The translations under genes were made by a program, and so were the position numbers. From NCBI RefSeq assembly GCF_014805625.2, contig NW_023998457.1, forward strand, positions 4,730,846-4,794,845: DNA of 64,000 bases, written 5' to 3'. Position 1 is the first letter of the stretch. The number at the start of each line of letters is the position of its first letter. The DNA is from Glossina fuscipes. Its lineage: Eukaryota; Arthropoda; Insecta; Diptera; Glossinidae. The notes under the pieces were generated by a model. That model worked only from the letters and a program-made list of their open reading frames with translations, had not been told where the DNA came from and searched no databases. Of the stretch, positions 47,396 to 59,798 are shown piece after piece.

Positions 47396-50300
47396 AGCTC
47401 ATGTCCTACTTTTAATCGTAGAATTTTTTGCTTTGATCTAAATAAATTGCAATAATACTAAGCAATTTAATGAATTTTTAAAATCAATAATTGGCTCTAA
47501 CAAGAATCTGATAAAATTACGTTAATTTGATCATCTGATCAGTGAAGCGATTTAGTGGAGCTAAGATCGCAGTTGATTAAATCGTCGAATTACTAGTCTT
47601 AGCTGCTAATGCTTATCATATTTTAATCCAAAAGAGTAATTCTTCGAGAAAAAAAAAAACTATATTTGTAATAATAAGTTAAGTAATTTGTTATAGTTAC
47701 AATCCTTAGATGGTTAATTGGTTTTACGAAATGAAAATTGGGAATCAATCAAGAGGCATCGTTTAGTTAAAACCGATCATGAATTTTCAAAAGTACAAAG
47801 AGAGGCAAATAAATGATCTTACAGAAATTTATTGGGTGTTAATTAAGTGTTAACGAATGAAAGTGTTCAAGTTCGTGTGGTGCAAATTCGTGGCACGTCA
47901 TGCTGCAGCTGCCGGCCGACAAAACGAAATTTTTAACTAGCACTGTACAAAAAACCGAATATAACAACAAAAGAAAACCCTACTAGAAAAATAAAAAAAA
48001 GAAAGAATGGATTCGGCAAAAGTAAAAGAAGAGAAAAATAACGAAGGAGAAAGTAATACATTAAAGAACAATTAAGCTAATGTACCGACAAGAAAAACAT
48101 AGAGGAGTAGAGTAGTGGACGCCAACGAGTGCGCTTGTTTCTTTCAATTGTTTTGATTGTCTGTTTTTTCTTTTTTTTTTTGGAAAAAAAGGCAATACTT
48201 AGTTATTCGAAAATTAAATTAAAGAAAAGAAAAACTCATGAAAGAAGATTTGAATGGACATTAAAGTGATACGGTTTGATTTGAACATGAAGAGAATCAG
48301 AAAAGAGAAGGGAGATCGTGAACGAAAGTGAAGAAAAATTTATGATTTGATCTGAAAATGACAAGTTTTGTGATGGATCAGTATAAGCCAATTGCAAAGT
48401 AAAAGGACTGCTTAGTAAATTAACCGAAAGAAAACGTGGGCAATGTGTAATTAGGGAGAAGCTTTAGAAAAAGAAAGAAAAAAGCCATTAATTGCTTGCG
48501 TTAATGTACAAAGCATTAATTCCCTATAGCGAACTCAATCACAGAGATAGGAAGTAATGTGAATTTAGCCTAAGGCTAAAGTCTGTAAAAATATTTGAAG
48601 ATTGCATTAAATAAAATACCGGGACTTATATATATAAATACAGTAAAGAAATAAGGCTACAAAAAAAAGGACAGAACTTGCTCAATATTAAGTGAAATAT
48701 AAAAATTTCATCAATGTCAAAGAACTGTTAATTTTGGTATATGCATATATATGTATATATATACTCATATATTGAAAACGGTGCATAACGGAAAGCTGAA
48801 ATATTCGAAAGATAATCCGCATGCATATCGAGAAAAAAATTGTAAGAAAGGAAATGCCAAAAAGCAAAAACAACAATAACATTAACATTTACAAAGTACT
48901 GAAAAAGAATTTCTTGCTTTCAACAAAGGCACTGTTTTATGAAATAAAGCGAAGATTTATCTTTCGTATATATATATATATATATCTTATCTTTCGTATA
49001 CTTATAATAATGATAGTATTACGAGTGAAAGATTGCTTGCAAAACTCTAAAAATTTGTTCTAAGAAAAAAGAAAAGAAAACAAAAAGTCTTGTTATTCCG
49101 AATATCCTAGAAAGAGAGCAAGTAGCTAAGCCCCTGTTAGTGACTTAAAAGTATGTGCTGTGGTAAAATCGACTCCTGTGGTGTTTGGCAGTGTGGCTTT
49201 ATCCTCAATGGAATGCCAACAGCATTGGAAGGAACGAGTCGAATAATTTTACAGTTGAGGCTATTCTCAGGTAGCCAAATGGTCAAAAGAGTCAGTTCTT
49301 CACTACTTGCAGAAATCATCAGGCTGTCACCGACTTCAAGGCTGCCAGCTTATAAGAGGATTGCCAGGTATTGTTTTAGTTAAGAAAAAAAAAGAAAAAA
49401 ACAAAGATGAATAATTAAACAGCGTATCTCACCGCTGAGGCAGGGTATGTGGCGGCGCAGGTGTGGGGGGGTGTGGAGGGAGGGGTACTCTGGGCAGATA
49501 CCGACAGACAAAAGAGAGACCAACAGACGACGTACCGGACGGACATCACAATATGACTTAAAATATTACATAGTATAAATGAAAGACCTTTGTTATTACT
49601 CTTATTCTACCTTTTTTTATTTTTCTCTATTTGTTTGTTTTTTTGTAATGCGGCGAAGCGGGCAAAAAAAAGAATGAAGAAAGAAAAAATTTGATAACTG
49701 CTCTACTGCGAGCGAGTCGGGCCGCCTTACACCTTAAAGAAATTAATTCTAAATAAAATCACCATCTTGTGATAAGAATGGTATCGAGAAAGGCACATTT
49801 CATAACATTCTTTTTTGGAACCATTTTATAAGTCCTTTCAACTAACCATGAATTTTAGGAAATTATTTCCTTACGTTTTGATCTCCAATTCTTGAATCAA
49901 GAAAAATCCTCATTTATTTAATATATATATATGTATATGTATATATATATGTGTATATTTAAGAGATGTATGTAGATATAAAGGAATTATTCAAAAACTC
50001 TTTTTTCACAAAACTATCATAAATTTTATTTATTAAGTAAATGCGGAAAATTTTTACCCCGACATATAGACGAGCACACGCAATGAAAAGCTTATAATTT
50101 ATGAGATTTTGAATAAGAAAAACGCCAAACCAATGTATACTTTGGCGAACATATTGCGAAAAATTGGCAGAAAATAAATGTGAGATATGTATATATGTAT
50201 GTATGTATATTTAAAAAAATTAAAAATAATGGAATTTTTTTTTATCTTCAATTTCGCACGTTCTCTTGGCTATTAAAGCATAATAGTGCTTGCATATGAT

Positions 50301-50820
50301 AACAATAACTATGTATTATTGCTTTGTGCAACCTGCATTTAACCTTAGCCTACATTTTGTTTAAAGTAAGTAGTTTTCTTCTTTTTTTTTTCTTCTTTTC
50401 TTAGCTTCATATAAGCAGTGCCAAGCATCTGTACAACTCTGCATGCATTGTTAACTTAAAAAAAAAACGAAGAGAAAGAGAAAGTAAACGAGTAGTACCT
50501 TTAACGTTTCATTCATTTATGCCTGCGTAGAAATCGAAATTCAGAGAAGATGTAGAATTCTGCTTCGGTCGTTCGAAGAAACGTAATCAATTGGTGGAAG
50601 CACCAAAAGGCCTAAGAATATCTTGCTTTAGAGAACCAATGATCATTCAAAATATTAATTAAACAAGAAACAAGAAAATTGCATTCGATCATGATCCAAT
50701 CTTTTGTAAACACCATTGCCGTGATCCTAAATAAAACGGTAGAGATGTACATTTTCATACTCTATAATGTTGTAGGCGTGTCCTTTGATTATTTTGAATC
50801 ATTTTTAAATTCTTTCGCAA
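47396..50820. other. Gene-poor region with AT microsatellites and a G-rich patch
   Basis: No coding exon is firmly supported. There are TA microsatellites at about 48740-48765, 48968-48986 and 49920-49950, and purine-rich DNA at 48000-48500. A short GC-richer island lies at 47870-47925 (an ATG-initiated 27-codon frame at 47857-47940), and a G-rich patch at 49443-49494. The small frames at 49137-49383 overlap on opposite strands; neither shows a family. Confidence 0.5.
49465..49494 (+). other. Predicted G-quadruplex motif
   Basis: Four G-runs (49465-49471, 49478-49480, 49482-49485, 49492-49494) separated by loops of 6, 1 and 6 bases meet the G3+N1-7 rule. It is conspicuous in otherwise AT-rich DNA. 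Confidence 0.7.
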
Positions 50821-50824
50821 ATTC

Positions 50825-51500
50825 CTAACCGATATCTTCATTTTTGCGAACGGTAGCATGTTTACCATAGATACGATACTGTTTGGCAGGCAGACAGATG
50901 GACATACGAACAAACGGACACTTCTAAGGTGCAACTGGTCAAGAGTTTATAAACTTTACGGGGTTTATGAAACTTCTTTCTGTGCGTTACAACGTTACGT
51001 TTGGAGAAAAAATAAATTATATAATCACACACTATAAAACTGAGTAGGCGTGGCCAACTTTTTCCCCTTTTTGTGGAGGTACTACAGCATAGTAGTCCAT
51101 AGAAAATACGGTCAAAATTTTGTGCATTTATCTGTTGCAGTTTATGAGTGATGAGCAAAAGGTCGATTTGTTATTCCATTTGAAAAACATAAATGTCTTC
51201 ACATTACGTAGCACTGTAAACCTGGCCTTCAATCGAATTGACCTGTTTTCAATACTAATGTGCGTGCACGAAATCCCAATCTTTCTGCCAAATTTGAAAT
51301 CGAGATCTTCATTTTTGCGGCCTAGAGAATATTTACACCAGGAATTTGACAGACGGACATGCTTAAATCGGTTCAGCGTATGATGTTGATCAACGATATA
51401 TACACTTTGTGCAGTGTTGTAAACGTTTTGATGGAATGACCATATCCACCATCCTTCGAAACGAGTGAAAAATCGAGTCGATTGGCAACGCAAATTCAAT
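50825..51500 (-). repeat. Family-2 composite repeat (copy 1)
   Basis: Two related minus-strand units in tandem. The first carries AGGCAGACAGATGGACATAC and GTGCGTTACAACG (50895-51000). The second starts at GAGTAGGCGTGGCCAA (51043), carries TGCAGTTTATGAGTGATGAGC and GACGGACATGCTTAAATCGG, and ends at ACCATCCTTCG. The 87-aa and 123-aa frames here are by-products of the repeat. Confidence 0.7.
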
Positions 51501-51529
51501 TTCGAACATAGCGAGCATAGTGGGGAAGA

Positions 51530-52075
51530 AGATTGCGCATCCTCTCCTTTCTGGATCGAACCGCTGGTTTACTATTATGAATCAATTTTCATCATGAAAT
51601 ATTGAAAGTGAGACCTTTTTATCAGATTTAAAGATTCAGTTTTCGCAGGAACGATTATAAGGGAGTTGTCTCAAAAAATTGCCTTAACCGAACCAAATTT
51701 TCCATATGAGTTCAGGAGCTTAAAACACTACTACGTAGCGAGTTATGTCGAGAAATTTTGAAAATTGTGACTTTTTCAAATAAGGCGTTACGTGGGAGTG
51801 ACCGATCCGAACCATTTTGAATAGGTTTAATCTTTGACTCAATGTACCAAATTTAATCAAAATATCTTGAAAACGGCGAGCTGTTGGTTGGTTACGTCGA
51901 CGGAAGTGAGGTAGATAGCCGGGCAGACAAATTCAGATTAAATCAGAAATTGATTCTGAATCGATCGATATAATGAAAGCTGGGTCTATTTTAAACACTT
52001 GTAGATGTTGCACACGTCCGCACGTCCCACCCGCTTATTATACTCTGTACCACAAGCTGCATAGGATATAATAAA
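51530..52075 (-). mobile_element. HINE-like element, left two thirds
   Basis: ATCAATTTTCATCATGAAAT, then GAACCATTTTGAATAGG, GCCGGGCAGACAAATTCAGA, and the left-end signature TACTCTGTACCACAAGCTGC at about 52042-52061. Confidence 0.7.
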
Positions 52076-52539
52076 TAACACAAACGATATAACTCAACAC
52101 TTTAGGCGAGATACCCAATCGCCAATACAGTCTTAACGGCAAGAAAGGAACTGAAATGCCTGACACTGTGCATAACTTACGTTGCGTTTATGCAAGGCTT
52201 CTTCAGCCTATATATATCTTCGGTTGTAATCGATTGAGAACAATCAAATTTTTGTTTTATTAAAATCAATAACAATACTAACAACAATCAGGTTATATTC
52301 AATTGTAAGAAAAGAAGAAGAAGCATATAACCTCCCTATCACAGTTTTTCATATTAAATAGAAATATTTCATGCTTTACATTCATTTAATGAATGTTTTA
52401 TGGAAATCGTTGTAATATTTTATTCTTACATTCATATATACATGCATACATGTAACGGAAAGGCGAGAAAGGAAAAGAAAATTTGCAAAATAAATCTAAA
52501 AAATGATTGCGATTGCGATTACTATTCTTTTTTCTACAG

Positions 52540-52597
52540 AGCAAATTGTTGAGACGTGCAAAAGCTGCACTGCAGGAGGGCGCTTTACATACGCAAT
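52540..52597 (+). CDS. Candidate 58-bp internal exon
   Basis: A strong acceptor (TTTTTTCTACAG) and a strong donor (GTAAGTG) bracket 58 bases with much higher GC than the surroundings. One frame reads SKLLRRAKAALQEGALHTQ without a stop; the other two hit or nearly hit stops. I see no neighbouring exon of the same gene, so it could be a microexon of a gene with long introns, or chance. No family recognised. Confidence 0.3.
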
Positions 52598-53339
52598 GTA
52601 AGTGAAAGGAAGAAAAGTGTAAGAAATAAAAAAGTGAATGCTTTGTGATGAAAAATTTAGAACTCGTTAAATGTCATCTTAAGGAAATGCAAAAAATTCA
52701 TCATTCAGTCCTTCAGTCCAGGACAGTTCTATCTACAGGGTCTTGGAAATTGTTTTCACTTTTTTCGCGAATAACACGATTTCAACTAAGAATTATTGGA
52801 CCAAGTTTGAAATGTATATTTAATTTCTTGTAACTCGGATCGTAAGAACGGACACGAAATGATTACACATTGCTTTACACCGATCAGGTTCGTTACGGTT
52901 ATTTCTAATTATATGTGCTACAAACGGAAAGAAATATTTAACATATTCCTACACTTCGTTGCAGGATATAAGTTAACGAGAGTGAAAATAAATGACTAAA
53001 TTCTTGCGGTTTTTTTTTTTTTTTTGGCATCACAAATAGCATTAGCAAACAAAATCCTTTTACTCGCTTTGCTTTCATTTTCTGAAACAGATGCTTCCGG
53101 CTGTTACATACGCCATTGTTGGCTTTAATTTCTTCGTTTTCCCCGTTTTTCTGCAGCTTATAAGCAACAACGTTAATTCTAAAAATAACGAATGTGCGTT
53201 TGTGCGATTTTTCTCTGCTTTCTTTTTTTACAGCAACTATGAAGGCACAGGTGAATATTGAGTTTGTCCTCTCGTTCGCAAGGACGAGAAGTGCATACAA
53301 CTCATATAACCGCATTTATGTTAAGCTATCTTTTCATTT

Positions 53340-54250
53340 GTCATTGCATCTATGTACGCTTCCCACTCTTTACACTTTCATTTGCCCATTCCTGCGGCTG
53401 CATGTAGGCCCGTATGTCAATGTACCCACTCGTGCGTCCTTACGTCTACATGTCTCTCGTGCTCGTGCCTTTTCTATCTACGAATCATTCTTCTTGTTGG
53501 CTCACGTATCGATCGGTAAGTACGCCGGTAGGCTCGTCTATCACTTTGTACGTAAGCCTTTTAGTCCGCCTGTTTGTTTGTCGACACGTCTATCCATCTG
53601 CTCATGTATCTTAATGCTTCGTCTACATGCCTGTTTGCATATAAATCTCTTCGCACCCGTCTATATATGTCCGTCTGCCTGATGTCTATCCGCCTATGTA
53701 TCTGTCAGTTCCTATATCTTTCCGTCCATCTGCTAGTCTTCCTTTCTATTTGCCCCACGTCTGTCCGTCTCTAAGTCAGCCCGTCTGTTGGTCATCTTGT
53801 CCGCTTGTGCACAAACTTTTCAGCGTATATATCTACTGACCTGAATGTCCATCCCGCTGTTTATCTCACCATCTGTATGCTACTCTGTCTATCTATTTGT
53901 CCGCATAGCTGTCGGCCCGGGCTTATCTAAGCCCGCCTGTCTATTGGTGCGCCCATCTGGTCGTTTATGCTGTTCAGGTGTTTTCGGTCTACATACCTGT
54001 TCGAGTATATACATGTTCGTCCGTCAGCTTTATACCACGGGTCCGGGTTTATCCATTTACATCTCTTCTCCCTCGTCTCAGTACTCATGCTTCGGTTTGT
54101 CTGTTGATCCATCCTTGCGTCTGCTCGCCCTGCTCGGTTTCTTTCAGTCCATATAGCCGTCCACACATTTTCCGTTCGCCTGTGTGTATGTTTGCCGGGC
54201 TCATTTGTCACCTTGCCCATACGACTGCCCCTACGTCCATCCTTTTTGCA
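53340..54250. repeat. Degenerate CTGTCCGT-type tract, about 0.9 kb
   Basis: Pyrimidine-biased DNA dominated on the plus strand by loose repeats of CGTCTGTC, TCCGTCTG, CTATCCGCC and GTCTATC. Stops are scarce in all three plus frames, which yields overlapping open frames at 53194-53682, 53414-53614, 53574-53774, 53845-54156 and 53978-54361. Their predicted products share no family and are a composition effect. The motif is the same core that sits inside the HINE-like and family-2 elements. Confidence 0.8.
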
Positions 54251-55300
54251 GTTGGAGGTAAAATGTTCTATGGTTTTCTAATATGTCGCAGACTATTTTT
54301 CTATTTGGCTCTCCTTAATCCTTATAGGAGGATCGAGCAAAAATTTTCTTTCTTACGTTAAGTCGAAATTGTGTGGCGGTCTTTGTTACATTAAGTTTAC
54401 TATGAATTATTTATCCAATATATATATAATTTCATGTTAAACGACGAGTATTCAAACTTCGTGGTTAACTAACAATTACTTTTGCTTTGCATATTTGTTT
54501 TCCTAGAATTTTTAAGAATTTTTTTTCTTTTTGTGGTTTACATTTCTCTTAACATTCGCTTTATTGTTGATTTGCTTGTATGTGTACACAGTTTTTTTTT
54601 TTTTTTGACGTCATCACCTGCAACAATCAAGCAAATGATTAATGTTTTGTTGATGTTTGTGACGGGGAAGAGAGAGAATTTTCTGCTTGTTGATCCTTGT
54701 TCTAAATAATAATTTTTTTATGAACAAAGTCATGCAACTTTTATATCTGTACCTTTATTAATATAGATGTCATGTACATGTCAACCAGAAAGAACAATGT
54801 TATGTATATAATCATATGTGTATATGACATAACGTAGTAATAAGCACAAAATTAATGACATACGTATATGAAATATTCATTTGGATAAGCATTTAAATCA
54901 CACGAACTTGGCCAAGGGAGTGTTTGGTTTTTTCTTTTAATTTCAATTTCCCTCGGACCGAGCTATATATACTGCGTATTCCATTGGTGTAGGAGATTCA
55001 ATGTAATGCCTTTCGGTAACCTCTGATCGAAAACGCAACTTTGGTCCACAACATTAACAATATCTCCGCCAATGTTTGTCTTACTGTGCAATGTGAATCT
55101 ATATCTGCCACTCCAAACACACCATCGTACATTCCTTCCTTATCTTGCATATTAACTATTGCACTGAAGTCTTTTCTCAGTGTCATTCGTATAACCTACA
55201 CTTAAGTGCATTGTTAACCGTATTGCTTGCCTTATTTATTATACTAAACTTAGGGATCACATCTCTTCCTTCCCACCGGCATTAATTCTCTTTTATATTC
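54251..55300. other. No gene seen
   Basis: AT-rich, with a T run at 54591-54606. No coding exon supported. Confidence 0.45.
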
Positions 55301-55304
55301 ATTA

Positions 55305-55740
55305 GCGAAGGATGAGGGATATATCCATTTTGCCAAAACGCGTGCAACGCCCAGAAGGAAGTGTCAGAGACCCCACAGATTATATATACTCTTGATTAGC
55401 ATCAAATTCTAAATCGATTTAACCATGTCCGTCTGTCCCTCCAAGTAATGTCTGTTGTAAACATTCTCCTGGCCGCAAAAATGAATCCATCGACTTCGGA
55501 CTTGGCAGAAACGCGAAAAAACTTGCACGCATGTTGATATTGAAAATGAGCCAAATTGGTCGAAGAACACGCCCACAGCACCACGTAAACTTTGAACACC
55601 TCTGTTTTTAAAAAAAGATGAAAAATTTCCTTTTTGACCGTTACTCATAAACTTAGGAGGTAGATGCACAAAAATTTGAACGCATTTTCTATGGGCGATG
55701 GTGTAGCATTCGTGTACAAACATCGATAAAATTGACCAGA
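55305..55740 (+). repeat. Family-2 dispersed repeat
   Basis: GATGAGGGATATATCCATTT, CAACGCCCAGAAGGAAGTGT, GACCCCACAGATTATATATA, CTTGATTAGCATCAAATTCT, CATGTCCGTCTGTCCCTCC. Followed by the family's downstream part (GCCCACAGCACCACGTAAAC, CGTTACTCATAAACTTAGGA). Confidence 0.8.
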
Positions 55741-56029
55741 AGCTTCAAACATTGTACTTATAAAAAATTCCAATTAGATTTTTAAAGTTTTAATAGGTCT
55801 TAACCAATCTATTCGAAAACACTGAGCTCGTTTCTAACCATTAGATGGATCAGTATACTAAGTGATACGAGTGTTATTAACTACGGAAGATATTTGACTT
55901 TTAAGCTTTTTTTGCCCTCAAGACCCTATAGGGTATTGGGCAAGAAGGCTTGCGTCTAGGGAAAGAAGTGTAGGTTAGTCAACATTTCACAAGGGGCAAC
56001 CATTGCATAAAAACGAGTTTGATTTGTGA

Positions 56030-56300
56030 CAAACAGTTTAAAAATGAAAGTAAACGCCAGTCATTGATAGGAGAGGCGCGCTCATTCCAATGCTTCGCGA
56101 ACATTTTTATGTTTTCCTTGTAGAACCGTTCCCCAACTTTTCAAAATGCATTAACCTCTTCATGGGAATCGCATATCTTTCTGGCGAGTATTTGTTTGAA
56201 TTTCCCGATCAGCTTATAGTCGCTAGAAGCTAAATCTGTAGGATACAATGGACATGGAAGCAATTCGTAGTGGCCTTTGAGGACTTATTTTTTACCAATT
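56030..56300 (-). mobile_element. Decayed mariner-type transposase C-terminus
   Basis: The minus strand encodes a recognisable mariner (DD34D) transposase end: a GHYELLPCPLYPTDLASSDY segment, where the conserved PxDLxxSDY motif carries the last catalytic Asp, then KLIGKFKQILARKICDSHEE and a terminal RFYKENIKMFAKHWNE helix. At least one in-frame stop interrupts it, after a VNAF segment. The N-terminal DNA-binding half and the first catalytic Asp residues are not seen upstream. This is a dead fragment; the family is known, and the extent is approximate. Confidence 0.8.
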
Positions 56301-56362
56301 TCATAGAATGCTATTTATCCTTTTTATATATAACATTTTGATCGTCTTATAGATTTTATAAC

Positions 56363-57036
56363 CTATTTTATACTCTATACCGCTTGTGACCTAGGTTACA
56401 TTAAGTTTTTATGGACGTATGTAACAGGCAGAAGGACTTAAAATAGATTAACCTTTTGTTATATCATATGTCTGTCTGTCTGTCCATCTGATAACTGTCC
56501 ATGTTCAACTATGTCCGCATTCAAGCTACAGGTCGCGATTTTGAAGTACTTCACTCTAAACTCAAGAAAGGAAGCTATTGAAAATGGTTTTGATAGATTC
56601 ACTTTCTCGACCACTCTCCACATAAGGCCCACTTTCAGAAGTCTTTATATGAAGAATTAATGCAATTTTTATAATTTCTCGAAAAAATCGGTTAAGTAAT
56701 AGTATTTCGTCAATCTAAATTTTTATGAAAACTTTGGATTAGCTGGTGAAATTTCTTTAACCCTCTCTCAGGCAACAGTTCCTGCGAAAACTAAATCTTT
56801 ATGTAGTCAGAAGGTATACTTTTAAAATAATTCAGATACAATCGCATATAAGGATTCCTGCAATATGCGAGTCTTCATGAAAAGCATACTTTTGCATGAA
56901 AATATTGTATAACTTTTGATGTATTATTACTTGAACGAGTGAATAAATATATTGAGTGAATATAAATATAAATATATACGAAGTGGTGTAGGGTATCTAA
57001 TAGTCGGCCTTGTCCCACTATAATATTCTTACATGT
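56363..57036 (+). mobile_element. HINE-like element with both ends
   Basis: Left end ATACTCTATACCGCTTGTG (56371), core TGTCTGTCTGTCCATCTG (56468), inner block GAAAATGGTTTTGATAG. The subterminal inverted repeat GTGGTGTAGGGTAT (56983-56996) is the exact reverse complement of the family's left end, followed by GTCGGCCTTGTCCCAC and TATAATATTCTTACATG. Confidence 0.85.
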
Positions 57037-57559
57037 TTCAGATAGTCGATGAATGCATGGAAGAATTTGGAATAATGTCTTTACAAATGGTTTCAATAAT
57101 TGATATATAGACGAAACGTAGGAAAGACGGCAACACTGAAATTGTTATTGACACATTGAACGAAAAAAAAAAAAGAAAAATTTGAAGCCAATTACCAAGA
57201 GAAACAAATGAAAATGTCTATTGAAATCATTTCGTATAAGAACAGAGACATTTCTGTAGCTTTGTAAAGGAATAAATCAAGTTGGGCATGGGAAGATATT
57301 AGAAAACGAAAGAGATGAAAACAAAAAAACGAAAGTAAGGAACTGACAAATGATGGAAGAAGAATCAAAACGAAAACGGCAGTTGCAAAGACATTCAAAT
57401 AATTACATTGAGTAAAAGAAAAACATATATGGTTGTGATGGAATCTTTTACACCCACAAACTAAATTTTCATATACCATCACATTATGCGGACTTGGTTG
57501 ATTTCCTTTATTTTCAGTGAAAACTTATGTCCTGTTTCCGTTGTAGTTAACGAGTAACG

Positions 57560-58330
57560 AGCTAAGCTCACGGTGGGAAAAAGTGTTCCCAGTTTTTTTG
57601 GTATTGCCGTGTATGAGTTGTGGGCGTCTTCTTTCAACAATTTAGATCGCTTTCAAACCCTTTTGCAACTTTGTCAGCAATATCCTCGTTTTTACGAAAG
57701 GCAGATAGATCCTAAAAATGCTACACTGTTGAGCAGACGCAAAGATGGACAGACCAAGGGACGAAAGCATGTTCGTGCATTCCGAATCTGAAATTGACGA
57801 AGAATTTATGTACTTTATGGACCTCGTGAATCTTGTTTCTGCGCGTTACAAAGCTACTGGAAAATAATTAAATTTTGATGTATTATAATAACGGAGAGGC
57901 GTGGTCAGTTTTTCTCACTTTTTTTGTAGGTACTACAACATCATCCATAGGAAATACTTTCCAATTTTTCTAGATTTATTTGCTGCAGTTTATTAGTAAC
58001 GAGCGGAAAACCAATTTTTTATTCCTTTTGAAAAACAGAGGGGTTCTCAGTTTACGCGGTGCTGTGGGCGTGATCAAACGATTTGATCCATTTTTAATAC
58101 CAATCTGCGTGCAAGGTCTTCCAATCTTTCTGTCGATAGCTTCAAGAGAATTTTTACAAAGCACGTTATACAGACGGGTGGACGGGCCAGACGGACATGT
58201 TTACATCAATTCAGAATTCGATTTCGATCAAGAATTTATAAACTTTATGGAGTCGCTAAAGCTTCCCACTGGACTTTGCAAACGTTTTGACAAACTGAAT
58301 GTACCCCCATCCTCCGGGCAACTACTACAA
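57560..58330 (-). repeat. Family-2 composite repeat (copy 2)
   Basis: Same two-unit order as at 50825-51500: GCGCGTTACAAAGCTACTGG at about 57840, then GAGGCGTGGTCAGTTTTTCT, TGCAGTTTATTAGTAACGAG, GACGGGCCAGACGGACATGT, and a terminal ACCCCCATCCTCC. The open frames inside (57573-57791; 57980-58411, 143 codons) follow the repeat and have no family resemblance. Confidence 0.7.
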
Positions 58331-58722
58331 AATAGAATTCCAGAATGCAACCAAATGAAAATTGAAAGCGTTTACAGTAAAAAAGTGAAACAGTTTACCC
58401 GTAAAATATAGCTATTAGGATGAGAGTTGAGCGATGTATCTCAAAAGTGAGATAAAAAATCTTAGTTGAGGTTATGTTTATTTGATTTTTTTTTCGGAAC
58501 CAACCGTGTAGTTTTCAGGCAAATTAGAATTTTTGCTTTAAAAACAAATGACGATATTTGCTAAAATTATATAAATACCAAACCATAACCGAATGGAATT
58601 GTATCTACATATGTGTTTAAAAATCATGGAATACTGTTTTCAGATTTATTGCGTCATATTATGAAACTTTCTTCAATTTCGAAATTTCTTAGCGTTTATG
58701 CTAGATCGTCTCATTGATTGTC

Positions 58723-58935
58723 ATACCCTACACCACGTCTGGTACGTTGTATATTGAGTTTGCGTGGCTATGGTATGAAGACTAGACCTAGACGGGTTTC
58801 AGGCAGACAGATATTTTAATATACCTTTCAGAAAATGATTCTGAATCGATCAAAGCCTTCTGTCTGTTTGATGTCTGTCCATGTTAGTATAGCAATTTTT
58901 GAGATATTATGATGATATACATATAAATCTGTAGG
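58723..58935 (+). mobile_element. HINE-like element, left-end fragment
   Basis: Perfect left end ATACCCTACACCAC (58723-58736) with the following partial palindrome (TCTGGTACGTTGTAT), then CAGAAAATGATTCTGAATCG and TCTGTCTGTTTGATGTCTGT. Confidence 0.75.
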
Positions 58936-59387
58936 AAAACAAGTAGGCGTTGGTTTTATTTTTTTTGGTCAATTTTTCTTATTTGTTGGGAACGTTTTTT
59001 TTTGATTATTCAACTTTTGGATTTTGTTCAGTTCAGTAAAAATAAATAAAATGAAAAAAAGTAAATTTAAAAATTTTAAAAAAATGTGTATAACAATATA
59101 AAGAAAGACTTTTTTTAAGTTGGAGTAAAAGCTGTGATAATTTAATTTACGAATTTTTTTTGAAACAAAATTTTCGATAAATTATAAAATTTTTTTAAAT
59201 TCGCGTAAATTCAAAAAAAGAAAAGATGTCTGGAAGACTACTGCAAAATTTTTAACTTAACCCAGCAAGACTGCTATCGCAACTATTTGGTTTTGAGTTT
59301 GTTTTTTTAATCATCTTCACGAAAAGAATCCAACGCCATTGAATATAAGTTTGTCATCAAATTAAAACACTACGTCAATTATCAAAA

Positions 59388-59798
59388 ATGGAAAAGACAG
59401 AAAAGAAAGCCAAAATCACTCTACCGAACGATAAATCTTCAAAAACCACAATCGCTGACAAAACTGTAAAGATTGCCGGTGGTGACAAACTAACGCCTAA
59501 AGGAAAATCTGCTGCAAAGTTGGCGAAAACGGGAGCTGGTAAAGGAAAATTTCCGGGAGGAGAAGGAGCTGGTGATGCTGATGACCTTGATGCCTGGATT
59601 AAGTCGCGTCTACTACTTAAACCGGACGATCAACTAGAGCTGACAGAAGCTGAACTTGGCGAAGAATTAACCAAAGTTCTAACGCCCACCAATACTAATG
59701 TGGTTCTCAATTTTGTAGTGTACAGTTTCAAGGAGGGCACTTTTGTTAAGATTCCACCCGCTGATATTACGGTCACATTATTTCAATAGGCTGGCGAA
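59388..59798 (+). CDS. Axonemal dynein intermediate chain (DNAI1/Dic61B type), first coding exon, with internal TAG
   Basis: The ATG at 59388 opens 133 codons: a basic Lys/Gly-rich N-terminus, then DDLDAWIKSRLLLKPDDQLELTEAELGEEL... and YSFKEGTF, the N-terminal signature of outer-arm dynein intermediate chain 1 (DNAI1, sea urchin IC2). This subunit holds outer-arm heavy chains on the axoneme in cilia and sperm tails. After TVTLFQ comes TAG (59787-59789), then codons for A-G-E and a canonical donor GTAAGT (59799). Family members have a residue where the TAG stands (pattern F-x-x-x-G), so the exon probably once ran to 59798. The TAG may be a mutation (CAG to TAG), an assembly error, or a readthrough stop; alternatively a weak donor at 59745 (GTTAAG) is used. 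The WD-repeat exons are not seen in the remaining 4.2 kb, so a long first intron or a broken gene is implied. Confidence 0.8.

Noticed and set aside
48007..48075. Short frame starting ATGGATTCGGCAAAAG (about 22 codons)
   Set aside because: Too short, in purine-rich low-complexity DNA, and without splice or homology support.
53194..54361. Five overlapping open frames that could look like a 100-160 aa gene family
   Set aside because: They overlap in all three plus frames, follow the CTGTCCGT-rich composition, and have no common protein features.
57980..58411. 143-aa plus-strand frame
   Set aside because: Lies on a family-2 repeat dimer; the equivalent parts of the other two dimers do not keep the frame.
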